Source: Lumbricus rubellus (lineage: Eukaryota; Annelida; Clitellata; Crassiclitellata; Lumbricidae). From it: a stretch of DNA of 64,000 nucleotides. The notes below the pieces were generated by a model. The model searched no databases and had not been told where the DNA came from. It was given only the letters and a program-made list of their open reading frames with translations. The translations under genes were made by a program, and so were the position numbers. Each line of letters starts with the position of its first letter. Positions within the stretch are counted from its first letter, which is position 1. The DNA lies in assembly GCA_945859605.1 (NCBI GenBank), contig OX243815.1:24954613-25018612 (forward strand), read 5' to 3'. Below, piece after piece: positions 21,101-33,858 of the stretch.

Positions 21101-23683
21101 TTTAAAAGTAGTTAAGCTCTTGGAGTGTTCATAGAAGAGGTGATTAAATGGAGAAGATTATTTTATTGATACCCTATAAAAACAAAGAGAACATAATGTA
21201 TCATCAGGCTGTAACAAACTATTTGAGTGTTGAGTGTAAGACATGATTTTAATTAAGAAGTTTAAAAAATTGTGTTTAGCTGTGTTCCAAGTTAAGTTTA
21301 ATTTAAAAAATTTATGAATCGTCTAATTTTAAAAAAAATTCTTTTGGTTTTTACTAAGCATACATTTGGTATTCTATTGGTTTGCCTTTCATTGACTTTC
21401 CTCCTTGACTTAGCAGAATATTATTCACCTATTCGTACGTTGATTAATGCAACACAAGAAAATTCTAATACATTTTTTACTGGCTTCTTCGTTATTTCAG
21501 GAAGAACGTAAGAAAAAACTGACCAGTTTCCTCGAGGAGCTAAAGCTGTGGGAGAAATACGCCAGCGAGGTATGTGTCATATTCTTTGAAATATCAGTCT
21601 TTTCATTAACCCTTTACCCGTTCATTTTTCCCGTTAAGCCCGTGTTTTCAGCGGATATTCTCGGGGCAAACGGGTAAAGGGATTATACACGGTGTCCCAA
21701 TTGAAGTGAGCCCCTTTTTGTTTTGGCGATATACTTGTCAATTCTAAATGAAACTCTATAAAATTTCACAGCATGTAAGAGGGATAAATTATCAATGTTT
21801 CCTGAAAATTCTATCCAATTCTACGAACAAAGTCCAAAGTTATGCACGTTCAAATTTGGGCAACTAAAATTGTAAGTTTCCAACATGTAAAAGACAGGAA
21901 ATTAGTGTTAGCGCTGTTCTTCAAAACTGATGTTCAAAATGTCCTCAATTAGCTCGAATGCATGCTCTAAGGCAATTTCGCCATTCATTGATTGCATTTT
22001 CAACAATCTCTTTAATCAAAACGATTCCATTCTTCCATATTGGGATGTTTGAAGTGATCACTGATGAACGTCACGCGTATACGAGTTTCATAAGGCTGCG
22101 ATGGGCCAGTTTCTGTTAGAAATTCCTTTAAAAATCTTTTGCAACGTAATGTTTTTCTTCTATTAAATTGTTTATTAAATCCAAATCATTTTAGCTGAAA
22201 ACCATTTTTATTATTGTCCACTAACATGGAAATGACGGAAATATGACGGAAATATTTATTAATTTATAAAGTAAGGCGTGCAGTTGCAAGCAATAATTTC
22301 CTATCTTTTATATGTTGGAAACTTACAATTTCCTTTGTCCAAATTTGAATGTGCATAACTTCGGGCTCTATCCACAGAATTGGATAAAATTTTCAGGAAA
22401 CATTGCTAATTTATCCCTCTTACATACTGTGAAATTTTATAGAGTTTCATTTAGAATTAACAGATATATCGCCAAAACAAAAAGGGGCTCACTTCAATTG
22501 GGACACCGTGTATAACTAAACAAAGAGCAATGCTATGAAGTATGTCCTGATGTTTACTTCCTATGTGATGCTAAATGAATTCATTTTGTCTCAGTGATTG
22601 GAGCTGCTATAGTGTTACGCTGTGAACTAGAGTAATTTCATTTACTTAGGTGGTACTCGCCTTGACATCATGGCCGCCCATCGATGTTGTTTATAAGATA
22701 TGATTATTGCTTTTCTTAGCTCTACAATTATTGTTTAAAAATGCCATTACCTGTCCATTTTCTGAATGCAAGATCTTCAGGCATTAGCACCACATTCACT
22801 TGCAAACAATGATATGCTCATGTTTACTCCACATAAATATTTATTTTAAAATTTCTAATTGTACAGCACTGTGGCCTAGCAGGTCTGTTGTTCAAGACAT
22901 TTTTGACAGATTTTCATGCTTGTGTTATTTAGACAATTTTTAAAAAAATTGATCAATTAATCACTATTAAATTTAGGAGATTAATTGATTAAAATTATTT
23001 TAATTAGTAGCAGCCCTAATAATATAATTATACTAAATTGTACTGGTAGTGTGATCACTGATCATCTGCAAGAATGTATTGTGAAAATATAATACTCGTA
23101 ATCAAAATATAAGAATTAACTCTCTTCATAGTATATGTTCTGGTTTATCATGTTTCTGCTATTTCATTACTGATAGCATACATTCCAATATACTGAGCTA
23201 GAAGCTTGCCATTTTGAATAGTTCTGAAAAAGTTCAAGATGAATCTGTGCTCGCATCAGAGATCAACTCTGTGAGCGTATCTTGGAGAACTGTAACTGAT
23301 GTCGGTAAACGATTAGTATGCAAAACCGTGAGTGGGACAAACTGCAAATTTTATTTTTGTGCAAGTTGGCCTTGAAAAAATTAACCGCAACGTGCGTATA
23401 ACTTGTTGGATAATTAAGTTTTAACTTGCGATAACAGGTTGCCGTATTTGTTCCTGTGTTGCAGAATGGAAGTGATAGTTTCGCTGTAGGGAAGGAGATA
23501 TCGGTGGCTGATATAGTCTTGTATCCAACACTCGCCTTCTACGTTCGAGTGGGACTGGACCTTGGAAAGTCTTATCCACATCTGGCCAGCTATTACGAGA
23601 AGCTGTCGAAGCTGCCAAGCGTGCAGAAGACCTGGCCACCTCACTGGAGGGGAACTGAGGCACCAAAGAAGGTCTTCTCGTAG
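18117..23683 (+). CDS. GSTR: Rho-class glutathione S-transferase (six exons, complete)
   Basis: Exons 18117-18284, 18943-19008, 19510-19590, 20941-21015, 21501-21569 and 23465-23683; every intron is phase 0 and the product is 225 residues, the usual cytosolic GST size. The thioredoxin-like N-terminus begins [20 protein letters not shown], where SSGSPPCW holds the likely catalytic Ser/Cys region, and continues with NPRGQVPTF (cis-Pro loop) and [10 protein letters not shown] (glutathione gamma-glutamyl contact). The helical C-domain has [20 protein letters not shown] with the conserved N-capping motif, and ends [13 protein letters not shown]. This pattern matches the rho/GSTR class known from fish and amphioxus. 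Expected role: conjugation of glutathione to electrophiles in the cytosol. Confidence 0.92.
19095..19290 (-). pseudogene. Non-LTR retrotransposon RT C-terminal relic in GST intron 2
   Basis: Minus strand encodes [20 protein letters not shown], then a Trp-containing EEWRHW, the typical GRPR...LD...W tail of LINE reverse-transcriptase polyproteins. Short and degraded. Confidence 0.6.
20219..20833. mobile_element. TTAA-flanked inverted-repeat element with AT-rich core
   Basis: Ends are TTAACACATTCGCTGCCA and its complement TGGCAGCGAATGTGTTAA, both including TTAA. The left part has two copies of a CCACGTACGTATATATACGT word; the core 20503-20756 is an AATAAAT-type repeat. TTAA duplication suggests a piggyBac- or Kolobok-like non-autonomous element, sitting in GST intron 3. 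Confidence 0.75.
21607..21685. repeat. Short TTAA hairpin element, family C copy 1
   Basis: TTAACCCTTTACCCGTTC ... AACGGGTAAAGGG with GTTTTCAGCGGATATTCTCG in the middle. Two more copies at 25087-25165 and 53609-53687. Confidence 0.8.
21688..22510. mobile_element. TA-flanked foldback element with mariner-like transposase trace
   Basis: Inverted arms of roughly 205-215 bp (21688 onward and up to 22510) begin CACGGTGTCCCAATTGAAGT and are flanked by TA. Between them, the minus strand around 21910-22010 reads [18 protein letters not shown], stop, GHFEH, the end of a Tc1/mariner-IS630-type transposase. It is a non-autonomous derivative, in GST intron 5. Confidence 0.75.
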
Positions 23684-24879
23684 AAGAAGTCGTCTGGCAA
23701 ACTGCGATGCTGTTCACGATAACTGTGAACATGCGTGACAACAGTGAAAATGTTAACTTTCACCAACTGACATAATGGGCAATTAATACATCTGTATGGA
23801 TGAACACATTCAGTTTTAATGGGATCAACTTTAGCTGTAGCATAAGGACTATTAGTGAGTACCGAGTAGTTATTAGTAATTGCTTTTAAACTGTCGTTGA
23901 CTTTTCTATCACCTATCAACAGTATTTTAGTATTTTTCTGTTGGTTGTTTGGAGTAAAAAATTTGAAGTAATTCTTTTCTTTCTACATTTTGAACTTGAT
24001 TTTCAAAAGATCAGACTATGTGACCAATGTAGCAATGCCGTGATAACGCTGATTTATTAAACGGCTTTTCCTATGACATAGCACGCACGCTATGTCGTAG
24101 GATGCAGATGAACGAACATGCTTAATTTTGCCATTGTTTCAGGGCGCTGTATAATATTGTGTTCCACCGTGAGACTATGACTATTTTTAAAATTTTAACT
24201 TATAAAAAAATGAACAACTTTTGCCTGAAAAATACACATCTGTGACGTCCACTGTACAGGAGTCATAGACGCTTGCTTGCGCGTGCAGTCGTGCATGCGC
24301 CGACAGCACGTGCACGCGTAGCTTAGAGGGAACATTGACTGTATGGGCAGCAGATGGTGTGATATTCTGCAGACAGTCACCCACCCAAGTATTAACCAGA
24401 CTCAATGTTGTCTAACCTCATTACACCTGCCAGCGACAAACGACACTGAATGACCACAAAGGAGCATAAGTGGCATTTGATACACTGTATTATGTATATG
24501 ATCTCGTATGACAGAAATTATGTAGCAATTTTAGGGGAAGAAAGTCACATGTTACTGTCACCTAAACCTTCAAAATCTCCACAAAACTTCTTTCTTTATT
24601 CAGTCCTAATAACATAATCAAATTGTGTCAACTAACTTACGAAGAAAAGGCATGAAAATTATACATTTCAGAATCTGGGGATCGCCCATAAAGGAAGCAT
24701 GCACTGTTGCGCAGTGAGTGGCAGGGGTTACCCATAAGTAGATGTGCAAACACTGGGACCAATGTGAACTTCCACATCTAAATTTGATTCATAATATTCT
24801 TTCAGTATAACCTATGCATTGAATGCCAACTTCAGGTATGTCTTGCATTGGGTGGGTTATCATCCATTGCAAATGGCTA

Positions 24880-24885
24880 AATAAA
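24880..24885 (+). terminator. Possible distal polyadenylation signal of the GST gene
   Basis: First clear AATAAA after the GST stop, about 1.2 kb downstream, which would imply a long 3' UTR. Closer non-canonical signals cannot be excluded. Confidence 0.3.
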
Positions 24886-25086
24886 GATTTAATGTTTCAA
24901 CCTTAATAATATCTTAGATTAAAAAAATCCCAATGACTCTCTACATTTTCCAGATACAGGCTCAATAAACTGAGAAGTTGGTGTGTTTATATATATATAT
25001 AGTGCCAAAAAGTTTTTAAACTGAACAAATTCAGGACAAATATATCAGATGTCAGCCTCTTTAAAATTTGAATTTGAAATAATGCC

Positions 25087-25165
25087 TTAACCCTTTACCA
25101 GTTCATTTTTAAATTTTAAGCCCGTTTTCAGCAGATATTCTCGGGGCAAACGCGTAAAAGATTAA
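25087..25165. repeat. Short TTAA hairpin element, family C copy 2
   Basis: TTAACCCTTTACCAGTTC at left, GGGGCAAACGCGTAAAAG then TTAA at right; more diverged than copy 1. Confidence 0.75.
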
Positions 25166-26947
25166 TATAAATTATTCAATGAAACTAAAATAACCAAACA
25201 TTTTCTTACAAAATTTAATCAAGGTTTTAACAGCTAAAATGGTCCTGGAATAAAGCAGTCTGTGTAACAATGCACTGCATTCTGGTATGCAATATGCAAA
25301 TTATGCATATATGCTTTTTTGTGTATAACATGTAAATAGTGAACTTGACGAGAAGCCTAAGAACTTAAAATTGTGCCAATGTACTGGTCATGGCTTATAA
25401 TATGCATCACCACTATAGTATCAAGAGTTTATAGATGAATACATCTTGGATGGATGGTAGTTCTCTCTCATCTGCAGCCATTGTTAACACATCACTAACT
25501 GGTAACATAGAATTTAAAGTCTAATTGTATTATAAGTATTGTAATCAAACAGTATAATATATTCGTTGAAATGGATGCATTGTATAATGTTAACTGCGAC
25601 TTTAACAAGAAGCATCTTTGGCTCCCCGATCACTTTTAAAGAAGCATCTCCGTAGACATCTTGTAGCCAGTTAATCATCATCTGATGTGGTTGTCCGAAA
25701 AGGGGACAGAATGGTAAGGCAATATGTGGACAAGGGGGGGGGAAGGGTCAAAGGCAGGTCACTTTTGCAGAGGTTCTTTGTAAACAACCTATCGACTGGC
25801 ATTATAAGACCTAAATGCCACGTTCAAAATTACCTATACATTGTATACGACACACAAGTGCATCAATCACACAGTGCATGAAATACACACGTTGCAAAAT
25901 CAGACACAGACCAAGCACAACACTGCACACAAAGCCATTTCCAATCCAGAAATAACATAAATAACAATGCAAGTCAGTAAAACTCGTGTGAAGCTTTAAA
26001 TCTTCAATATCTCTCTCTTCATACAGAACTGGTCTCAGAAACTACCAATTACCAATTTTAAAATAGCATAGAGCCTTTATAGTGCAACTTCTTTTGGACA
26101 ACGCAGATTGCAGACCCTATCACAAATGAAACAAACAGCTTTTTGAAATTCTCAAGTGAAAAAGCCAGATGAATTATGTTCTACTTCTATCCATATAAAA
26201 TAACTTAACATTTCCAGCATTACACAAAGTAAACAAAATACACCAGAACTATGCATTTTTATGCATGATTGTTTCCAACAGTCAATACTTAATTTCAGAG
26301 TTGACCAAAACTGAAATTTTTAAAACATAGATCTATTAAGTAATAAGCTCATGACAGCATTTGTCCAAAACATGTCCAAAGATTTCTTATTAAAAGGTAC
26401 ACTATAAAGATCGGGTATTTTGGTCGTCAATTTGCAAAGTTTTGCAGACCATAAAACATCATTATTATTATACATGTATATGAAGATTCACCAAACACAG
26501 GTTAATATTATAACTAAATCCTCAGCACTAATAATAATTTATATGGTGCCCTAACAAGGCCATGCTGCTACAGGGCACCTTTTAAAGTAGCCAATAGGCG
26601 GGATAAGCCCTAGAGAACATGTGTTTTTTTCATCACGTTTCATGACACTGGAATGGAATGCTGCAAGGACATTTTACAATGTTTTCATAATTGCGCTTGG
26701 TGGAAACTTTAGCCAAGTTAATAACCCATTCAGTGTAATGCAGTTCAGAATAAATTATACATATAAATCATGACATCCAGATTTCTTTAGCCCAGTAGCT
26801 AAAAGGCAGGTCAGATTAAGGTACTGTTATCACTAACATTTTTGACACGTGCAAAGTCCAACAAATGCAAATCGAAAGCACAGATATTAGATTAAGTGTA
26901 TATAGTCAAGTTAGGTTCCAAGTCCTTATAGACCGGTCACGCAGATA
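25166..26947. other. Spacer between GST and CK1-alpha
   Basis: AT-rich. No coding exon recognised on either strand. Part may be the 3' UTR of the minus-strand kinase gene. Confidence 0.4.
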
Positions 26948-27136
26948 GATAGGCGTACGGGAGATTTCAGCAGTGGGGGGGGGAAAGATTAAACTTCTCC
27001 CCGAAAAATATATTCGGCAAAAAAGTTGACGACCTTTTTTTAGTCGTTCAGCTCTGTGTTTACCCGAAAAACTAGACTTGCCCGAAAGTTGGGGACATTT
27101 GCCCCTCTCTGGACCCCCGCCGCGTACGCCTATGTA
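26948..27136. mobile_element. Decayed hAT-like MITE related to 2387-2749
   Basis: Ends GATAGGCGTACG and complement of CATAGGCGTACG; interior shares CGGGAGATTTCAGCAGTGGG, CCCGAAAAA and GACGACCTTTTTTTAGTCG with the other copies. No target duplication remains recognisable. Confidence 0.65.
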
Positions 27137-28520
27137 CATAGGGTATGGTGGATTGTGTTTGGGTGGAATTGGAACAACAATGACAATAACAAAAGAATTT
27201 AATTAGTATAGGATCTTTAAAATACTGCTTTTACTTTCCACCGACAGGGCTGCAAAGAACTGTTAAAAGCATAGAGCCGTTAAAAGTAGATCCTTAATCA
27301 GTTTCTGTATCTGCATTCAAATTGAGTCCAGTCACACAGGTGCAATTATTTAAAATTAGTGACAGATCTTAAAGCACAAATAAATGCCAAGAGATTATTC
27401 ATCCCCACTAAAAGCTTGCTTAAAATCAAATCAAAAATGCCAATCTAAACATACAATAGTCCAGATCGGCCACACATTTCCAGAACAAGTAAAACAAAAA
27501 ATCAGATAATATCATATACTGAGAGTGTCTAGCTTGTACTTAAACCAGTCCTACTGCAAAGTCCACAACGCCTTTCACATCCCAAAGTACTACGCAAATA
27601 ACTTACATACATAGTATACCACAGACAACACACTGCACTAGATTATGGATTCCGATATAATGGAGTTACATGTAGAGACATGGTTCCCAAACTTGGCCAG
27701 ATTGCTCTAGAAAATAACCTCGTCATGATATGACCTCGTCATAAGGTGGCTCTGGCTCCCACAATCTGTCTCTGTTGCATGTCCTTTCCTTCAAGCCATG
27801 CATGAGTATTGAGTACTGTACTGCCCAAACAAGATCACTTCAGAAGTTGAAAAATTTGTGATATGTTGCCAAACTGATCAATGGATACCATTCTATGCTA
27901 CTACAGCAACCACAACTTCACAGGCAAGTTAAATACCACTCGCCTACAATAAAAACCATCTTCTCTGCTCTAAAAATAACTATTTTCATGTATATAACTG
28001 ATGCATAATCCTTATGACACAACTTTCTATATGTAGATCTGTTAGATAGCAATGTTCCACACTTTTCAAAGCGTCTTAAAAGGTGCTGTACAAATATTCA
28101 CAATGCACAAATATACATTTACTCGGGTCAAAATCAGGCCATCGAAAAGTCAGCTCAAACCACCTGGCACAGAATGTAACCAAATCCAGGATTTCACTGG
28201 ATCAGATTTGTCTCCAAGTAACATAGAAAACGTATACAGCATTACAAAACATGAAGGTGTCTTATTCTCACCATATCATACACAACCATCTAACCAAAGA
28301 CATTAGCTACAACTGTAAATTTTTACACGGAACAAATTTTAGTCACAAAATTTGTTGGCATATGCATACGTGGAGGCTATGTTGTGCGCCAGCAGATAAC
28401 AGTACTGTCCTACAAACAGCACTGGTAAGAAGACAAACAAACCTAGTAGGTAACACTCAATATCATCGTGTAGGAAAACCACAGCTGAAAAAATAGTTAA
28501 TTCCATTTGCCTAGCTTGTG
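27137..28520. other. Region 3' of the CK1-alpha gene
   Basis: Lies just downstream of the kinase stop on the minus strand and probably contains its 3' UTR. No gene or element ends recognised. Confidence 0.4.
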
Positions 28521-29492
28521 TTACATCTTCTGAAATTCTGACGAGCGGCTGGAGGCGGCTGCAGCCGTCACGGTTCGTTGCTTCAACATTGTCCAGTCAA
28601 ACACATAATCGTAGTTGTAGTTGAGAGTACGAAACAAGATCCTAAACAGCTGCCGAAGGTACATATAGTCCGGTGCCTCATCGAACCTCAGGCCGCGACA
28701 GTAGTTTAGGTACATGACAAATTCTGTAGGGAAACCTTTGCAGAGGAGCTCAACCTGGGTTGACATTTTCTTCTCGCTGATTTTTTCGTACTTCTGCTTC
28801 TTAGTTGCTGCTTTGAGACCTTGCCAAGGCAGGCTGCCACGGTTGAAATACATAAGGACATGGCCAAGCGATTCCAGATCATCTCGCCTGCTCTGCTCAA
28901 TGCCCAGGTGAGCATTAATGCTTGCGTAACGAGCCGTTCCCGTCAGGTTCTTGTCCTCACGATACGGAATGTGGGCTCGTGTACGCGTGTCTCGATATTT
29001 TTTGGCAAGGCCGAAGTCAATGAGATACACACGGTTGCAGTGTCGCCCAATCCCCATCACAAAGTTGTCGGGCTTGATGTCACGGTGGATGAAGTTCTTG
29101 TTGTGTACGTACTCAATGTCACCAATCATCTGGTCGGCCAACATTAGGACTGTCTTCATCGTCAGCCTTCTCGAACAGAAATTAAACAAGTCCTCCAGGC
29201 TTGGCCCTAACAGTTCCATTACCATTGCGTTGAAGTCTCGAGCTTGGCCGAACCAGCGTACGTGTGGAATTCCGCTCCCTCCTTGAAGAATTTTATAAAG
29301 TTTGCTTTCATATAACAACTGCGGATGCCGAGCTTTTATGGGTTCCAACTTTACGGCAACTTCTTCACCAGTGGCAATGTTTATACCCAAGTATATGTCG
29401 CCGAAGGATCCACTACCTATCTTCCTAACCAGTCTGTATTGGGCCTTCCCGACTTCACCAACGATAAACTCCTGCTTCTGGGCGCCATCCAT
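28521..29492 (-). CDS. CSNK1A1: Casein kinase 1 alpha, single exon
   Basis: An uninterrupted 323-residue kinase. Seen in order: glycine loop [20 protein letters not shown] (catalytic Lys), [25 protein letters not shown] catalytic loop, [10 protein letters not shown], and the CK1-specific [20 protein letters not shown] plus [18 protein letters not shown] segments. The latter replace the usual APE motif and identify CK1; the overall wording is that of the alpha isoform. The family role is phosphorylation of beta-catenin, PER and many acidic or primed substrates, acting in Wnt and Hedgehog signalling. Vertebrate CK1-alpha genes are split, so an intronless frame suggests retroposition or intron loss. 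There is no frameshift or stop, so it looks functional. The tail is short ([16 protein letters not shown]). Confidence 0.97.
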   Translation of the reverse strand: MDGAQKQEFIVGEVGKAQYRLVRKIGSGSFGDIYLGINIATGEEVAVKLEPIKARHPQLLYESKLYKILQGGSGIPHVRWFGQARDFNAMVMELLGPSLEDLFNFCSRRLTMKTVLMLADQMIGDIEYVHNKNFIHRDIKPDNFVMGIGRHCNRVYLIDFGLAKKYRDTRTRAHIPYREDKNLTGTARYASINAHLGIEQSRRDDLESLGHVLMYFNRGSLPWQGLKAATKKQKYEKISEKKMSTQVELLCKGFPTEFVMYLNYCRGLRFDEAPDYMYLRQLFRILFRTLNYNYDYVFDWTMLKQRTVTAAAASSRSSEFQKM

Positions 29493-29672
29493 TTTTCCGG
29501 CTTAGACAAATCTTTTGATGTACTAGTAATAAAACGGAATTTGAAAGTATTTGACGATCAACAATAAGAAATAATAACAAAGAGAAATATAAAGCCTCCT
29601 CCGCGTACTCGTTGTTCCACACTTGGTTGACAATAATTAATTATAGCTACAGCAATCACAACCGAACGACCA

Positions 29673-29680
29673 TGACGTCA
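29673..29680. promoter_or_regulatory. CRE palindrome upstream of CK1-alpha
   Basis: Perfect TGACGTCA 181 bases upstream of the kinase start codon. This is the consensus for CREB/ATF factors. Position relative to the real transcription start is unknown. Confidence 0.45.
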
Positions 29681-32516
29681 GATCGTATTCTGGTTCTCTG
29701 TCATTTGGCAAGTGGATGAATGTTAATGAGTAAGCAGTAAGTAAGTGAGTAAGTGACTGACATCTTGAAAGAAAACTTTCACCCATTCTCTAAGAAAAAA
29801 TCAGCCAATCGTTTTAATCACCTACATTTTAAGGTGATGGCGAAAGAAAAATCTAATCCAAGTGCTATTTTGAGCAGGGCTTAAAGTGTGCCAGGATAGC
29901 CATGGACGGCGTCCATGCACTTATTTTCAAATCTGAACGCCGTCCTGCCACTATTTAGCCAGCCACACTGTAAAGTTAAGGAGCGTCCAGACATTTCTTT
30001 TGGAATGGTAAGGGGCGTCCATGGTCTATTATATCTATGTGAAAATCATTCTTTCATCCATTGAGATATAAATTGTAATTAGGCCTAAGTGATATCTTTA
30101 TATCCCTTCTTACACCATGCTTTATATATTTATATAATTATCTCAATGGTTTCATCCAGAGTGTATTAATACACTCTGGGTTTCATCAATACAACCACTG
30201 AAATGTAGTATATATACTACTGGAACGCTGATAGCCTATGAAAGTTTGGATTATCGCTCACTAAGGGAAATACAATGTTTCATTAGAGCAAATCCCACAA
30301 TTTATTCTCTTGAGCAAATCCCAGAATTCTCTGGGGCAACTACCAGAACTCCTAGCGGCAAACTATAGTAAAAGATAGGCGTCACAACACTTCGCTTTAA
30401 AACACAAATTTCTCAGCAATGATACATAATTGTTCAAAACCAGCTTAGGGTTTTTGAGATGAATGACATACAAAACATTCAACTTAACTGTATTTAGCGG
30501 CCACTGACCAGATTTCTTGAAAATTGCCTTCAAAATTCATGAATTTAACATGGGTTTAGATAGGAACAAGCACACGCTGCCCTAAGTGTAAGTCGCGACT
30601 GATTCGCCGTCGGCCATGGACCACTATACGAAGCGTTATCAATCCAGCTATTATAATACATATCAATGAATACAACGTCATTCCAGGATATGACGTCATG
30701 TTGTTGAGGATTGTGGCCTAATGCTTTTAAGTTTTGGCCACCATTTTTAAAGTTGGCGATTGGATAGAGAAGAACTTTTGTCTGGTCGCGTTACAATACC
30801 GTTTTAAATAATCGGATTCAGTAGTGTCAGTTTTTGTTGTTCGGCTGCTACGTACGTGAGCTACAGTTCTGCGTAGGCTAACCGTAAGCAATTTTATTAA
30901 TCGTAGCTTAATAATAAGATTGACAAACATGAATGCCCACCCACCAATGCGTGTATTGCCGACTGTCTGTTCTGTTAGTAGTTCAACTTCAACTTCAACT
31001 TGTTTATTGATCCAAAGAATATCAAACAGACAATATTATGCATTCATAATTGCACACAAAGTGATTAATTGCAGTTAATTAAGATTACTGCCTAACAGTT
31101 AACTTGTCACACTTGTGCATGTAAAGCCTCACTGCTTGCAAGCGCTCAAATTCTTATTATTATTTCTCTTTAGAAATTAACAGTAACAAACATTATAATT
31201 TATATGCTCCTTTAACATTAAAATTATAGTTTTATACAGATCTTAATCCTGAATCCACTCAGCCTCATTTTGATGATTAATTTCATTACTTTCCTAACTA
31301 TAAAGTATAAACTGCAGCTTTTGACATTTTGTAGGCTTACCTTATACAATACAATACAGGCTTACCTTATACAATACAATACAACTGAAATTTGATAATG
31401 CCCTCCTAATAACAAACCTTAATTGCTGGGGTGTAGCTTACAGAGTAGGCCTACAGACCCTATAGTCGATGTGGGCTTCATGCCTTCGGCACTCGCAGCT
31501 GTTCGCCTGCCGCCTGCGGCTCTACCGATATGAGTAGGCCTACCCCCAGGAAAATGTTCTGGTTGCGCCCCTGCGTGCAGCGATTTCGAATAAAATAAAC
31601 GTCCAGGCTAAAGCCGCTAAGCTCAAGTCTGTAAGAATTCAGTGCATAATGTTGCTGTATAGGCCTAGGCTTAATTTTACTAGTAGGCCTACACCAGTGT
31701 GGATTTCGTGCCTTCGGCACTCGCAGCTTTGCGACTGCGGCGCTAACGATGTGAGCACCACAGGAACATGTTCTGGTTGCGCCCCTGCGTGCAGCGATTT
31801 CGAATAAAATAAATGTCCAGTACGTAAAGCTCAAGTCTGTAGCACTTCAATGCAGAATGTTGCTGCTAGGCCTAGGCCTAATTTTACTTTAAAACTTCAC
31901 TGCATCTCAATTTTAAACCCTATATTTTACTAGGCCTAGCTATTGCTTGCAGCAGAAGTATAGGAAGATTATATATAGAAATTATGTCAATTTTTGCTGA
32001 GGCTCGAGACTGCGCGAACGGTGCTATTATAACACATGAAATCTAAATTTCGTAGGGCAGATAATTTTATGTGATTTAATCCCGTAGTAAAAGTTTTCAC
32101 AGATTGAGATAGTTTAGGTACATTTATGATTTATTGTTTTAAAATTTGAGGCAAACAAATGCCCAAAATGTATTTAATTTTGCACCAAATCACCAAATGC
32201 TCAAAAATTGCGACGGCTTCCATACCCCTAGTTGTTAGGGGTCAATTGCTTTCGACAGTCACGTCTTCGCAATTATGCCTATGGTTTTAATGAGACGATG
32301 TTTGTGGGCCTTATAGCAACTAAGTTAACGTTTGGAGCATGCGTCACTTTGCGAATAGCCTACAGTCGGAATTGTCACAATATAAGTTACCGGCATTAAG
32401 CTGTTAATTGACAATATATAGTCTAGGCCTACATGCAGGCCTATATAGCCTAATTGTGTAACAATACCCTGTACTTGCCGTATATTTGTCATGTGATTTC
32501 TTGGTAGGAATTTCAG
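29681..32516. other. Repeat-rich spacer
   Basis: Holds a perfect 24-bp palindrome (30156-30179), a TTCAAC-repeat tail near 30980-31000 that resembles a LINE end, and an approximately 230-bp tandem duplication at 31463-31890. No coding exon recognised. Confidence 0.5.
31463..31890. repeat. Approximately 230-bp tandem duplication
   Basis: The block with TGCCTTCGGCACTCGCAGCT, TGTTCTGGTTGCGCCCCTGC and GCAGCGATTTCGAATAAAAT occurs twice in direct order. Copies differ by scattered substitutions and a small deletion in the second. Confidence 0.8.
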
Positions 32517-32845
32517 GTGTCCCGGCCGATCAGCCGATCATGGGACAGATCATGAGAAGACTAAAAAAGAAAGAGAATCGCGAAACACGGATCACGATCC
32601 AGCTACAGTCGGAGACCGGTCAGGTCGAGGTTCTGGAGGTGGACGAAACGGAAGAGAAGAAGGACCACCAGGTGAGGGAAAGCATCGTGGAAAAGCAGAG
32701 CGAAATGTGCAATCTGAAGCGCATATCGATCATGGACCGAAATAACAAACTGCACGGAGTAGACGAGAAGCTGTCGAAGATGGAAAAGGGCGCGATCCAT
32801 AGACGCAAAGAACTCGAAACGCTGCTAAAAGAGGAGGAAGGATAG
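32517..32845 (+). CDS. Orphan terminal exon, charged coiled-coil-like protein
   Basis: Acceptor GGAATTTCAG, then an open frame of about 109 residues ending KELETLLKEEEG-stop. It contains MGQIMRRLKKKENRETRITI, a stretch resembling a beta segment (TIQLQSETGQVEVLEVDET), then Lys/Glu-rich sequence likely to be helical. GC content and CG-ending codons stand out from the AT-rich surroundings. No family recognised. Upstream exons are not identified; an in-frame ATG at 32486 lies within the presumed intron but could alternatively be a start. Confidence 0.5.
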
Positions 32846-33649
32846 GACTATATATAGCGACCATGGCAGTGTACGTGTGAGCAAGCCTCAGTTAATTCTG
32901 TCTACGGACGCCTGTAGAATAGATACTATAGCAATAAGAAACCAAACGCATGATGTCGGCCGCTTTGCTGATACGAAGTGGAGTAAGCTTACATAACGAA
33001 AACTGTGTTCCGCGTATCGAACGACGACTGCATGCGCAGTGACAGTGGACAGCTGGGCCAGTTGGGGATACTCATTAATTAGTACTCATGACCCATCTGA
33101 TGCCGTTAACTGATCAGTATCCGACATAATATAAAATTTGGACTACGCCTGCGTTTATTACAGAATTCTTTAAAACGCCAGCCAGCGATAGACAAGATCA
33201 AGGTGGTTCAGTAATGTGCATATTATAAATTGTTGTTGTACATAATTATATAGGCCTGCACAATCAAAGATAAAAGTTACTTTGCAGGTGCAATCTTTAT
33301 ACATACATGATACATGTATACGATCGACAGCTGTGCACTTAACAAATGACCAGGCCAAGATTCCAGGCCAGAGTAATACCCTTGAATACCAGGACCAATC
33401 CAAAATATTGCTATCGAGCCTATCGTTGAATCCTGGAAAAAGTGTAATTATCTCCTGCAAGGTCATTTAATTAATTTAAATTTTTAATTGTTTTATTCAG
33501 AGAGGCAAAAAATTCGGTGTAAACGCTAGGCCTATTTGGTGATTTTGCTAAATGAGCTGAGCACGAACTCGTGTATGACGCATTGAAATAATTTATGAGC
33601 GAATCCACTAGCATTCAATCGTTTTAGCCTATTGTTTGTTTGTGTGTAT

Positions 33650-33858
33650 GTGCACTTGTTATAGCGCCCCTTCAAGCTCTCTGCTCAGAGGTGCTCCCGA
33701 ATGCAGAGCGGACACTGATTCGGAGTTTCACGCCGAAGCGCTGAGCAATTGTGAGGGAAGGCCTTGCCCAATTAAGGTCCTTACGCGGCGAGGTGAATTC
33801 GAACCTCGAACCTTCCGACTCCAAGGCAACGACGCCACCACTACACCACCGCGCCCCA
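33650..33858 (-). mobile_element. tRNA-derived SINE, copy 2
   Basis: Minus-strand copy: box A-like GCGCGGTGGTGTAGTGG at its right end, box B-like GGTTCGAATTC in the middle, LINE-like tail GGAGCACCTCTGAG at its left end. A 131-residue open frame through it is incidental. Confidence 0.8.
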
